DNA of 64,000 nt, taken from positions 44,298,510 through 44,362,509 of the forward strand of contig CM029664.1 of assembly GCA_017311315.1 (NCBI GenBank). Direction: 5' to 3'. Shown here piece after piece: positions 44,501 to 54,770 of this stretch (position 1 is its first letter; each line of letters starts with the position of its first letter). Both the position numbers and the translations under genes were made by a program. The notes under the pieces were generated by a model. It worked only from the letters and a program-made list of their open reading frames with translations. It was not told the origin of the DNA and made no database searches. This DNA is from Dendrocalamus latiflorus. Taxonomy: Eukaryota; Streptophyta; Magnoliopsida; Poales; Poaceae.

Positions 44501-44823
44501 TCCGCCTCATCGGCAGCAGGCAATCATACCGCCTGGCGCTCGGTCAGCTTACCCGCACACAGAAGCGCTTGGATTGTCTTCTCGGTCACGAGCGACGGGC
44601 CCAGCTCGCCGGAGAACGCGCCTTCCTTCTCCGCCGCCAGCCAACACTTGTCCGCCGCCGCCGGGTCGCGTTCGCTGAGCGAATACTTCACCTCTAGCGG
44701 TGAAGATCGCCGGCGAATGCCGCAGGCGCTAGCCGCCTGGCCATGCTTGCCACCAGATGCCATAGCCTCTCGCGAAAGGGGTATGGCGGCGAGAATACTA
44801 CGGGAGTATGGAAGGCGATGCAA
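41600..44823 (-). pseudogene. Antisense gene of the Tat-like element (PF04195-type product)
   Basis: Read on the minus strand from 44764. The N-terminal part has KYSLSERDPAAADKCW and LVTEKTIQALLCAGKL, then one in-frame TGA (44526-44524), then FFDAELRIPAAAIVGDVLRT, GLELAQLTPNAVARLAVYSW, the NFGSVTFILR block, GKWESHWMKRWFYH and NMRDLAEEYVMYGVAPLASD. This resembles the 'putative gypsy type transposon' domain of plants. A proline/alanine/serine-rich middle part follows (43775-42810), then an alpha-helical, coiled-coil-like C-terminal part (42480-41610) with RALEDRLRVAEEELREATG. The segments are separated by short stretches with GTAAG and AG borders (about 43783-43859, 42740-42815 and 42440-42530), so introns are likely. 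Joining the first pair shifts the frame in this copy. Function is unknown. Antisense ORFs at this place are known from Grande-like elements. Confidence 0.75.
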
Positions 44824-45450
44824 GCAAGAAGAGGGCGTAGAGCTGCGGGGGCGCGGTTCCGAGGGCTATTTCAAGCCACCTAGCCCCGATGCCAAAGCGT
44901 CGCGACGGTCTGCGTACCGGACGTGACCAAAATTATACAAAGGCCCGTCCCGCACAATCCCCCATAACCAAAGACGAGGGGGCGCGACCACAGCGGTAAG
45001 GACCATCAGAGCACGACGCTCCAGTGGCCTCCCGCCGCGTGCCAACCCCCGCACGAGATAGCTGGAGCACATGAGGCCAGGCGTCGACACGACTCCAGCC
45101 GTCATTAAAAGCGCACTAATGGACCATGGGATCACAACAACATCGAAGCCGCGCCATTCCGCGCCCGCCCCGTGTCCCCCTTCCCTAGGGAAGAGGCGAG
45201 CGGCCGCGATCACGCAACCGTTCGCATCCCGCCGCGCACCAGTAACAAACCGCCACGTACCCTACACGCGCCGAGGCGAGTCGCACGGTACGACAACCTA
45301 GCCCTGGCAAACCGGGGGTCGGCGCGATTCCAGGAACCTTTACAGCGCATGACCGCGTCGTCAGATCACAATCACCGCATGCGTGGCGATGTTTGCAGTG
45401 TGAAGTTGCAACTCAGACCACCGCTGAGCCTCTACTGCGGCAGGCTCCAG
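44824..45450. other. Tat-like element, region between antisense gene and array 4
   Basis: GC-rich, no recognisable coding motif. It would contain the promoter of the antisense gene on the minus strand. I see no clear TATA box. Confidence 0.45.
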
Positions 45451-45454
45451 CCGC

Positions 45455-46045
45455 GGCTTCGGCTTCAAGGAGGCGTCAGCTCCGCTGCCACCCGTTCGAA
45501 GGGTAGGGGACGGAGCGTGCGCGCGCCTACTTCGGCTAGGCGCCAGCTCCGCTGCCACCTGTTCGAAGGGTAGGGGACGGAGCGCGCGCGCGTCTACTTC
45601 GGCTAGGCGCCAGCTCCGCTGCCACCCATTCGAAGGGTAGGGGACGGAGCGCGCGCGCGTCTACTTCGGCTAGGCGCCAGCTCCGCTGCCACCCGTTCGA
45701 AGGGTAGGGACGGAGCGCGCGCGCGTCTAATTCGGCTAGGCGTCAGCTCCGCTGCCACCCGTTCGACGGGTAGGGGACGGAGCGCGCGCGCGTCTACTTC
45801 GGATAGGCGCCACCTCCACCGCCACCCGTTCGAAGGGTAGGGGACGGAGCGCGCGTGCGTCTACTTCGACTAGGCGTCAGCTCCGCCGCCACCCGTTCGA
45901 AGAGTAGGGGACGGAGCGCGCGCGCGTCTACTTCGGCTAGGCACCACCTCCGCTGCCACCCGTTCGAAGGGTAGGGGACGGAGTGCGTGCGCGTGCCTAC
46001 TTCGATCAGGCGCCACCTCGGAACGGAGCGCTCGCGCGTCTACCT
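45455..46045 (+). repeat. Tandem array 4: 67-bp units
   Basis: About eight to nine units spaced 66-68 bp. Each has GGCTAGGCGCCAGCTCCGCT, GCCACCCGTTCGAAGGGTAG, GGACGGAGCGCGCGCGCGTC and TACTTC. CGTTCGAAGGG includes a TTCGAA palindrome. Unrelated in sequence to arrays 1-3. Confidence 0.92.
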
Positions 46046-46191
46046 CAACCACCAATCAAGGCGTTGGGTTCGGCTACGGCCTCAACATTCGGTCAAGTTC
46101 GGAAAAGTTCACAGGCCGCAGGGACGGAGGGGGCCAAAGGACTCGGCAACATGGCTTCGGCCCTGTGAAGCCCTTTACCATGAGAGGCTCC

Positions 46192-46440
46192 TGTTGTAGG
46201 GGTGGCCCCCACCTAAACCCAGCAGGCCTGGTAGAAGGTTATAAAGCCCAGAATGGACCATGTGTAATGACATAAGTGCCCCTGAAGGGGATACTCAGAT
46301 GTAAGGGTATAATTGTAAAAACACTCCCCATGTATATATATATGGAATACAGGCCATGGGGGGGACCCAAGCCATTACCGATCACACTCTCCCAACTCTC
46401 CACTACCACATCTCTCTCTGTTTGGTCTGTAACCACAACA
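46192..46440 (+). repeat. Tat-like 3' LTR
   Basis: Starts TGTTGTAGGGGTGG, ends TAACCACAACA, 249 bp. It differs from the 5' LTR at the third base and about three more. Confidence 0.93.
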
Positions 46441-46501
46441 GTTTTTTTTGCTCCAGACGTCAGAAGTATAGCAATACCATCATTATATTGATGTTAGCGG
46501 G

Positions 46502-46778
46502 TAGTATTTTGGGGGTGATCATTTGGGCTTTTTTTTGTGGTTTATGGCTGAAAAGCACTGTAGCTGGCTGAAAAAACACTGTAGCTGACAGAGACTTATT
46601 TAGCATAATTAAATTTAAAAAAAATAAAAAATGTGTTAGCCCGTTACGTATAATACAAACAAATACGAGAAAAAAGAACCGGCAAAAAAGCTCAACAAAA
46701 AGTCAAAAGTTCAGAAAAAGATGAATTTATGAATAGTGAAAAATAAACCAGAAGCTGAAGCTGAAGCACGGTTTATTT
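46502..46778 (+). mobile_element. MITE of the AAGAACCGG family, copy 6
   Basis: Starts GGGTGATCATTTGGGCTT. Subterminal TGGCTGAAAAGCACTGTAGC and CACTGTAGCTGACAGAGAC. Core AAGAACCGG at 46674-46682. Right end near GAAGCTGAAGCTGAAGCAC. Confidence 0.8.
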
Positions 46779-47374
46779 CATGCATTGACCACACTAAACT
46801 TGGGCTGCGAAGTTTGTGAGAAGGGAGAAAAGTTAAAAAAAAGAATGCTCCTAACAATTTACCACACCCCCTCCCCACCCAAAATTTTTTGATTAAAAAA
46901 GGAGATCGCTGTCCATACTGACTTTAGTCGGAATCTGAAGTCAACATGACAACTTCCGGGAAAAACGTTCGATTGTCCACATAACTTGGCAGCTAAGCAA
47001 TTCGCGTCCTATATATAGTTCCCTACCTCAGCGAAGGAAACGATTGCTTCCTGCCTTCCTCCTCCTCGAAATAATACAGGGTGCTCAAATCGGTTCCAGC
47101 TTCCAATTTTTACTTGAAAAAGGTCAGAAATTAATTTGAATACTTTAACTTCTAAAAGTTATTTTTCTAAACCACTTTTAAAAGTAGCTTCTCTGAGCCG
47201 CTTTCAAAGGCGCTGATTAGTCTTTAGCATTTCCTCTACGTCCACGTCTTTCAAAAGTTATTTTCTATTTTTTTTAAAAGCTATTTCTTTCAGTTATTAC
47301 TATTCTATTTTAGTTAAAAACCAAAAGCTACGGAAAAAAAACCATTCGGTCCAGCGGGTTAAAACAACGCGTGC
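46779..47374 (+). promoter_or_regulatory. Promoter and 5' UTR region of the small membrane protein gene
   Basis: A TATA-type box CTATATATA lies at about 47009-47017, followed by a pyrimidine-rich stretch (TTCCTGCCTTCCTCCTCCTC near 47049) typical of a plant 5' UTR. The start codon is about 330 bp further on. The AT-rich part at 47100-47340 is either UTR or an unrecognised insert. The distance to ATG is long, so the true start of transcription is uncertain. Confidence 0.45.
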
Positions 47375-47872
47375 ATGGAGTTAGGCTTGAATCCGCTCAA
47401 AAGCCTACCGACGGACTCACGTAAACAGGGTGAACCTCGTGAGGAAACCGAACCAGCGTGCACCTCGGGGCCCGACGGCTCGTCCTTAGCATCGGCCTTT
47501 GCCTTGATCATCCTCATTGCCAACTGCGGGGCTGCTGCCTACCAGTCGCGGCATGACCCCTGGTCCGTGGCATTCATTTTGGCCTCGCTTAGTGTACTCC
47601 TGTCGCTCTTCTACACACTCCGCGTGTTCGAGAGGTTACCTCGCGGCTCCCCCCATAGAGTCCATGTCAAAGCCGTGGTGTGGATCCTCTCCACTGCGCT
47701 CACTATCATGTTCTCCCACCGAGTGGCCACGCTGATGCCCTTCCCAGTTGCCGTTGTTGTGTGGGCGATGGCCTGCACGACGGTTTTTGTTGGATTCTAC
47801 ATGTTTTTCGTCTGCAGAGACGATGCCGAGGCCACTGCGGAGAAGCCAGCAAAAGTGGTCGACATCGCCTAG
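47375..47872 (+). CDS. Small four-helix membrane protein (DUF6490-like)
   Basis: 165 residues, one exon. Hydrophilic N-terminus (1-37), then four hydrophobic segments at about 38-56 (ALIILIANCGAAAY), 64-84 (VAFILASLSVLLSLFYTLRV), 99-115 (VVWILSTALTIMF) and 122-146 (PFPVAVVVWAMACTTVFVGF), and a short charged tail. The pattern of NCGAAAY...RHDP, then R-FERLPRGSP, then K-VVWIL...MFSHRVA-LMP, is one I know from a plant family of unknown function, numbered from memory as DUF6490. Location is probably a membrane; no reaction is known. A Copia LTR begins 119 bp after the stop, so the native terminator may be lost and polyadenylation may use the LTR (AATAAA at 48073-48078). The frame is clean. Confidence 0.75.
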   Translation: MELGLNPLKSLPTDSRKQGEPREETEPACTSGPDGSSLASAFALIILIANCGAAAYQSRHDPWSVAFILASLSVLLSLFYTLRVFERLPRGSPHRVHVKAVVWILSTALTIMFSHRVATLMPFPVAVVVWAMACTTVFVGFYMFFVCRDDAEATAEKPAKVVDIA

Positions 47873-47990
47873 GGGCAAGGTAGATCACCTACACCACGAC
47901 CGAGATGCCCGGTGGTGCAATCCCTACGAGGATGTCAATGCACCCGGGCCCCGTAGAGGGGTAAAGAGCTGCTCCGCTATGGGGCCCAGA

Positions 47991-48390
47991 TGTTAGTAAT
48001 AATCTAGGACTTTGTATTTCAGTTTGTGCTTTCAGTTTGAGTCTTGTGCTAACTGTGTTCAGCTAGTGGGTCAATAAATTGTGTAGGTCGTGCACTGCAT
48101 GATTCAGCTTGTGCATAATACGTGTGTGTGAAAATTGGATCAAGCTTCAATTGTGGATTTGAAGTCAGTTTAGTTATTTAGTTGGCTTTTTTTCAGTTGA
48201 GTTCAGACTGTGTCTCTCTCTGTACTATGCCCCGTCGGGCAAAGTTCAGAATAAGAAAGCAGTGAGTTCAGAGTCTCTCGTGTGTGCTCTGTCTCCAGTT
48301 TATCCACTTTTTGCGTGAGTAAACAATTGTGTGTGTGATTCTCTGGTCTTACTATAGGCAAAATCGATAATCCCGATCCTGAAACCAACA
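47991..48390 (+). repeat. 5' LTR of the decayed Copia
   Basis: TGTTAGTAATAATCTAGGAC start and GAAACCAACA end, 400 bp. An AATAAA lies inside. The primer binding site TGGTATCAGAG follows at 48393-48403, ending in T where the canonical site has C. Confidence 0.85.
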
Positions 48391-48420
48391 CTTGGTATCA
48401 GAGTTGAGGGAATCAGTACA

Positions 48421-49410
48421 TGCCCAAGTGTATGCTGCACACTGAGATCATGAAAGCGTCGAAGAAGGAAGGCTCAATGTTACTGCAATACCCAATGCTA
48501 ACGAAGAACAACTACTCCACTAGGCCATCAAGATGAAGGTCCTCATGCAACCTTAAGGCGTCTGGGATGCCATCGAGCCCACGGACGCAAAGGCTGCCAT
48601 GGAAGAAAGGAAGGATAAGATGGCCATGGCGGCCATCTATCAAGGGATTCCTAAGGAGACGTTGTTGCTGCTGGTTGTGAAGAAAACTACCAAGGAGGCA
48701 TGGGAGTTTCTCAAGACCATGCACTTGGGAGCAGATCAGGTGAAGAATGCGAAGATACAACCTTGAAGATTGATTTTGAGATACTTCGCATAAAGGAATT
48801 AGAGAGCATTGATGAGTTTGAACTGAAGAATTCAGATATTGCCAGTAAATTCTGAACCTTCGGTGAAAAAATGGAAGACACATACATTATAAGGAAGTTT
48901 CTCCGGTCCATGCTGACAAGATTCTTGCCAATTTTCTCTACCATTGAGTAGTTCAGAGATATTGAGAACATGTCCCTGGAAGAAGCAATTGGGCAGTTGA
49001 AGACACACGAAGAGGCAAGTATAAGAGGGCACGACTCTGGTGAGAAGGAATGTGATCATCTATTACTCACTCATGCTAAGTGGATGGCTTGACAAAAGAA
49101 GCATGGCCAACTCTCTTCCACATCAAAGGCAAAGGGTAGCCATGCCGGAGAAGGTGGTCGTGGGCATGGACGATCTCGCGGCCAAGGTCACTTGTGCGGC
49201 AGGGGAGGCCATGGCAGTGCAAGATCACCACACAATGAGGGTGATGATGGGCACACTTCAGGAGGAGGCCATGACAAAAGCAAGGTAAAGTGATTTAATT
49301 GTTCACAGTTTGGACATTACGCCTCTGAATGCCGAAGAAAGCAACAAGATGCTGAAGGTGTGAGTGAAGTGGTGCTGACCAAAGCATATATGAGAGTATT
49401 TGATAGAAGT
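48421..49410 (+). pseudogene. Copia gag remnant
   Basis: Pieces include TKNNYST, VWDAIEPTDAKAAMEERKDK, MAAIYQGIPKETLLLL and KTTKEAWEFLKTMHLGADQV, in more than one phase. The zinc knuckle near 49300 reads FNCSQFGHYASECRRK. The codon where the first zinc-binding cysteine belongs is TGA, one base away from TGC. Protease sequence is missing after it. Confidence 0.8.
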
Positions 49411-49464
49411 GGCTCTCTTCTGATGAAGGTAAAATGATCCCCTAATCAGTTATACAAGATACTC

Positions 49465-50455
49465 TTGGAAACATACAGGCCCATTTGTCTTTTGGCACAT
49501 CTGGATGACCCAGCCTGGGTATGGCATGCTAGACTCGGTCATTTGAATTTGTATGCTTTGAAGATTATGGCAGACATGGAAATGGCATATGAGATCCCAA
49601 AACTACATCATCCCAATCACTTGTGCCAAAGTTGTCTTGTTGCCAAGCAGACTCGACTGCCCTTTCTAGCTCAAGCCAGCTACAGAGCTGAGGTGCCTCT
49701 AGAATTGATTCATGCTAATTTGTGTGGACCAATTTCTCCTAAAACTCCTTCTGGTAACAAGTACTTCTATTGTTGATGACTATAGCCGTTGGATGTGGCT
49801 TTATGTATTGAAGGCAAAGAAATATGCATTGAATGCCTTCAAGAAATTCAAGGCTCTTGTAGACCGGGGAGGTGAGTTCTTGTCAAAAGAATTCACAATT
49901 TTCTATGAGAAAGGAGGAATTGAGCACCATGTCACTACACCATACACACTCAACAAAATGGTGTAGTGGAGAGGCGAAACCATATGGATATGGCCATGGC
50001 AAGGAGCTTGCTTAAGGGCATGGTACTACCTGGCTAGCTGTGGGGGGAGGCAGTGAGACATGTGGTCTATTTGCTTAACTGTGTGCCAACTAAAGGTCTA
50101 GCAACATCCACACCATATGAAGTTTGGAGTGGAAAGAAGCCACACCTTAAGCACTTGAGGGTGTTCGGGTGCACTGCACATGTGAAGATAGTTAGAGCTC
50201 ACATAAGAAAGCTAGATGATCATAGAAAGGCCATAATCTACCTTGGAGTTGAATTAGGCAGCAAGGCTCACCGGTTATTTGATCCTGAGTCTGGTAAGGT
50301 TCATGTAAGCCATGATGTTGTGTTTGAGGAAGATAAGAAGTGGGAATGGAGTGGTACAGATAATCAAGACACTCAGAGTTGGACGCAGTTCACAGTTGAT
50401 GAAGACTCAGTGCAGGTTCATCTTCCAACCTGGACTGTAGGTGACCCACTTATAT
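49465..50455 (+). pseudogene. Copia GAG-pre-integrase and integrase remnant
   Basis: LDDPAWVWHARLGHLNLYAL and LCQSCLVAKQTRLPF are the zinc-binding part. DDYSRWMWLYVLKAKKYALN, an RGGEFLSKEF block, NGVVERRNHMDMA (in a shifted phase), VYLLNCVPTKGLATSTPYEV and HLKHLRVFGCTAHVKI follow. A small deletion removes the region between VD and RGGEF, and there are two other phase changes. Confidence 0.85.
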
Positions 50456-50459
50456 AGGA

Positions 50460-52077
50460 TGAAGGATAATCGACTAGAGAGAGTGAATAGGAGGTTTTAA
50501 AAAATTCTTACTTTCTAAGACTAATATGTACAATTTTAAAGTTAAGCAAGATTTATATTGCAATTCAAGACTTACTCAATTCTAGTAAAGTTAAAGCACC
50601 ACAAGACAAGTCTCAACAAATATGTTTCAAGCACAATTAAATACGACTAACTCAATAATCTCAAATTGCTAGAAACATAAATGCAAAAAGTAGAGGCAAA
50701 TAAATAACCAAATGATGACAAGCGATATTTTGTCATGGTATCAAAGACTTGCTGGTCTTCACTAGTCTACGTTGAGGAAAGCCTAAGCGTCTTGGACTAG
50801 CTCCACGAATTAAGTCTTACTCCACGATTCCACTAGTGATTGTTCTTCCTCTGCTCCGGAGATGGTGAACATCAAGCCACTCACAATTTGACGTCGGGTC
50901 TCTTCACAATCTCATTAAAGAAATCACCACACAAACTCCCCTCAAGCCATCTAGGTGCCAGCAAGCACTAAGAGTAATGAATCATAAGCTTCACTTGACA
51001 GCAATCAAGTGCCAAGGACTAATCTAGAGTGAATGCACTTGAATTTTAGCTCAACTACCTCAAATAAACGGAACAAAAGTAAATGAGGTGTGGAGAGAGT
51101 GCTCGTAGCTCAAGGATGTTCAATGAGATTTCTAACATATGTCCCTAAGCTAGTGAAGGGTATTTATATCTCTACCAGCCAAATTCGACCGTTAGAGGCA
51201 AGATTCTAAAATTTTTAGCATGAACAGTAGTAGCACCGTTCATCGGCTGGTACTACCGCGCTTGCACTGGCAGCATGGTAACGACTATAGTAGTTGTACT
51301 CATTGCCTCTGAGCTAGCCATTGAAATTGCGGCACGATATTACCGCCATTGTAAGTTCGGTAGTTCCGCTCTCGATAGTTCCGATTTCTGGTGCGGTACT
51401 ACTGATTGTTTTGATGACCAAAACTTGGTCCTCTGGAAAAAACGTACCGCCCATTCATTCGGTCCTTCCGGAGTGCATTAGTACCGCTTAAGAGTTGCAG
51501 TCATAGCGTGATGCAGTAGTATCACTATTTTAACTCTGGTATTACCATTTTCGAGAGGAGCAAATGTGATTCAAAAGTTTCTCTCTAGAAAATACGTACC
51601 ACCAACTAAAACTCGATAATTCTGAGTTGCGGTAGTACTGCACTACCTTCCCGGCCATATCGCACTACGGTAGTACCGTTGTGTAAACTCCGGTACTACC
51701 AATTTTTTTTCTAAGAATGCACAGTTTGTTTTCAATTTAAATTCTAAGTGAATGAATGATCCTAAATTGATCCAAATGGCACAAGAACATGCTGTCAAGT
51801 TACTAGTCATAATTCCTCTTAATAGTACGATATCTAACCTAAAATCCATTCTTCCATCCTTTTCTCCTAAGACTAGTAAAAATAAAAAGGATTTTAGACT
51901 ACTTATACATTTGTCTTGAACAATATTAATTAACATATTGACCTTTAGCATGCATGTCCAGGTTGTCACATTCATCTTCAGGACTAAACCTTTCAAAGAC
52001 TCAATAAACATGTTAGTCTCATATTTACATATTATTATTAATTACCAAAATAATTTTTAGGGGTCTAGATGCTTTCA
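50460..52077 (-). repeat. Sirevirus-like 3' LTR, rich in GGTACTACCG palindromes
   Basis: 1618 bp. On the minus strand it starts TGAAAGCATCTAGACCCC and ends ATCCTTCA. The middle (51220-51720) is full of GGTAGTACCG-like inverted words, the same as 34660-35170. It cuts off the decayed Copia at its left edge. Confidence 0.75.
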
Positions 52078-52092
52078 ATCTCCCCTTTTTTG
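52078..52092 (-). promoter_or_regulatory. Sirevirus-like polypurine tract
   Basis: On the minus strand this is CAAAAAAGGGGAGAT directly before TGAAAGC of the LTR. Confidence 0.75.
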
Positions 52093-52536
52093 GTAATTGA
52101 TAATAACCCGATCAATATGTGAGAAAGATATAGTTTTGAATATACCACTTGTTGAAAACGAGTTATATATTCTTGTTGTGACTTTGAAAAGCAAGTAATT
52201 CTTGTAATGAGCTCAAATGGGTTTTGAGAATTATTTGCTTTTTAAAGTTTTTTTAAAGAAAGCTCCCCCTAAACATGTGAATATAAATGAGAAGATGCTT
52301 TGCAAGCATATGTAGAGATTTTCAAAAAACTTTGGTGGAGTTTCTTTTGTTTGTTGAACTTGAGGGAATTGACAATATCATAATTAAACACAAGACATAG
52401 ATTGCAATTAACAGAGAATAACCCAACCATAATATCAAGTACCAAGTTTAACAATATTACATAATATATCCACATAACATAAAACTCAATGTCATGATAA
52501 GTTCATTACACCATAAATGTTCATCACATCACATAT

Positions 52537-52567
52537 AGTAGATAGTAGATAGTAGATAATAGTAGAT
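52537..52567. repeat. GATAGTA short tandem repeat
   Basis: TAGATAG is repeated about four times with slippage. It lies between the LTR and the extra ORF. Confidence 0.7.
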
Positions 52568-52786
52568 AGATTTGTGCTGCTTTTCACATTTGTGCCTTCC
52601 TCCTCCTTTTCCCCCCTTTGGCATCAAAATACCAATAAGGATTACTCTTGCGGTCCCTGAGGAGAAGGATCACAATGGCGACGATGGCCAAAACGGTCTG
52701 GAGAGGAAGGACGAGCTACGACATACTCATGAGAGGATACTCTGTCCCCTGAGAGAAGAGACTGTGGCAGTTAGGGAGGTGAGTTG

Positions 52787-53975
52787 TCACTCTATCCTTA
52801 GCACTGTAGAGTTGACTTGAGAGAGAGAAACTTGTTCTCTTTTTGGTTCAGCTTCTTCTTGTTGAGCTCGAGGACGAGGGGTTGCAGGAATAGGAGGATC
52901 CTCTTGTGGCTTGTATGGCTTGTGGACTGAGCCCAACCCTCCACAATATCCAGTCTTTTTGATGATCAAAGTCATGATATAGGAAGCATAGTTGATTCTT
53001 TTTACCTGATCATTTTTGGAAGAGGCAATCTCTTGAAGAATAAGATCTACCACATCAATTTTTCTGCCATTCATGATGTTATCAATCAAGTTCTAAGCAT
53101 GTTCTCGAATGGCATCAGAGTTCCCGCTTTTAGGGAGAATGGTGTGGTTGATGATTCTATTGACCAAGCTGGGATGGGAAGAAGACCAGCTAGTTTGCCT
53201 AGAGTATATCTGACACTTGCATCATAGTACTCTATCCAGGCTAGAACCAAAAGTGTAGGTCTACCATAGACTTTCTCATAGCTAATCGACTTGGTCCTTA
53301 GAGCTAACTTAAATTCATGCTTATGGCAGTCCAAGTATATGGTCCCTGTCATCCATGCCATGTGAATGAAATCCGGAGAGATATACAATGTGGCATAGAA
53401 TTGTCTAATAATCTTCTCATGATAATCACACTTGAGCACAATAATGTTTTGAATACTGACCCTTCGAAACATCTTATATGTGCCATTATACTTGTCAAGA
53501 GAGTCCAGATGATCCCAATCAACATATGATCGACAAATTGCCTTTTGAGGTCATACATCTGTTCATACACTAGCTCTTGAATTCTAGTGTGGAATTTTAG
53601 ATTTTTGGATGTCCTAGGGAGTACAAACTGATTCCTTTGGCACAATATGATGTAATCATCATCGATAATAGTCTTTAGATTGATTGGTTGCTCCTCAGGC
53701 TCTCCCATTTTCTCATCGGATTCCTCATGAGTGGAGCTCTCCTCATGGTCAGATACTATTTCTGACTCAGAAGCTACAGCCTTGCCTCTATCCTCTCTAT
53801 TTTTCTTAGTTGCCTTTGAAGGGACTTTAGTGGATTGGGTAGGAGCCTGGGCTGCAAGTGGCTCTGGAGGAGAGGAGGATTGAGCGGGAGGAATGGGTCT
53901 TGATCTTAGAGATGGAGAAGTGGTTTGATGAGCATAGAATATGCGAGTAGCTTTCCTGGTCCAAGGCATCTTCAA
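52787..53975 (-). pseudogene. Sirevirus-like extra ORF (ORF3), broken
   Basis: Starts at 53967 with MPWTRKATRIFYAHQ. A proline/serine-rich part follows, then an acidic part (SDHEESSTHEESDEK), then RIQELVYEQMYDLKRQFVDH. The frame then changes and continues in 53472-53086 with CHKHEFKLALRTKSISYEKV and YGRPTLLVLAWIEYY, and in 53089-52787 with DLILQEIASSKNDQVKRINY and YIMTLIIKKTGY. The order and motifs resemble the extra, envelope-like ORF of plant Sirevirus elements. Its function is not settled in the literature that I know. Confidence 0.65.
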
Positions 53976-54549
53976 ATAGAGAGAACAGATAACAAGGAGA
54001 TATTACGAATAATCCAAAATAGGTTTGAAATTGAATGGAATAAAGTGGCTATCTTGCCAAAGAAATCGGTAGTACCGTCGTTTAAGCGACGATAGTACTG
54101 GGTTGTGGTAGTATCATGCGTGTCAAGCAGGAGTACCGCTGTCTCTGATTAAGTTCTAGGGCACCACTATGGTGAATCTTTTTTAGTGTTCTTTAAGGAT
54201 TGAATCCATGAAATAGATATATGAACATCATAAGACATTAGTTCTAGCAATTTACCCGAGAATAAAGCACTAAATCATCCACATTTCAAAGAAACCTATT
54301 TTGTCAAGAGTAAGGTAAAAGAGAAGGTTTTGAGGCAATTTTACCTTGAGATTCGAGCCAGAGGAACCCTTAAACACCAACAAATCACCAAGAAACGAAG
54401 AAAACCTGAGGGGATTTGAAGATCTCTCGAGAGGATTTTGGAGGTTCTTTTTCAGGGGAGAGAATAGGGAGATCGGAAGGAGAGACGGTAGTGTGGCTCT
54501 GGAGAGAGAGAGGGAGAAGGGTTTTAACGAGGGCTTACAACGATGTTGA

Positions 54550-54770
54550 TTTTGACCACGTTGCTTCGACCATATTTTTCAACTATGTTTTGACCACGTT
54601 TTCGACCATGTTATTGATTACGTTTTCGACCATATTTTGACTATGTTTTTTACCACGTTTTTTGACCATATTATTGGCCACATTTTTTACTACGATGGTT
54701 CGACCACGAGGATTTCGACCATATTGGTTTGACCACGTTGGTTCGACCACGCTAGTTTACCAACTAACGA
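54550..54770. repeat. Degenerate TTTGACCA(C/T)(G/A)TT repeat
   Basis: About fourteen imperfect copies of a roughly 13-16 bp unit such as TTTTGACCACGTT, TTCGACCATATT and GGTTCGACCACG. It lies in the spacer between RNase H and ORF3 of the Sirevirus-like element. Confidence 0.75.

Larger units (their letters stand above)
36636..46440 (+). mobile_element. Non-autonomous Tat-like Gypsy LTR element with antisense gene
   Basis: 9805 bp. The 249-bp LTRs at 36636-36884 and 46192-46440 differ at about four bases by eye. A perfect 5-bp duplication GTTTT lies at 36631-36635 and 46441-46445. The order is primer site, gag, protease, then tandem arrays, then a large antisense gene, then a last array. No reverse transcriptase, RNase H or integrase can be read. 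The layout recalls Grande/Ogre-type Tat elements, which carry an extra antisense ORF between pol and the 3' LTR. This copy would need enzymes from a partner. Confidence 0.9.
47991..50459 (+). mobile_element. Decayed Ty1/Copia element, 5' part
   Basis: A 400-bp 5' LTR is followed by a TGGTATCAGAG primer site and remnants of gag, zinc knuckle, GAG-pre-integrase and integrase. It stops where the Sirevirus-like LTR begins at 50460; no RT, RNase H or 3' LTR of this element is seen in the window. Several stops and frameshifts are present. It was inserted just downstream of the small membrane protein gene. Confidence 0.85.
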
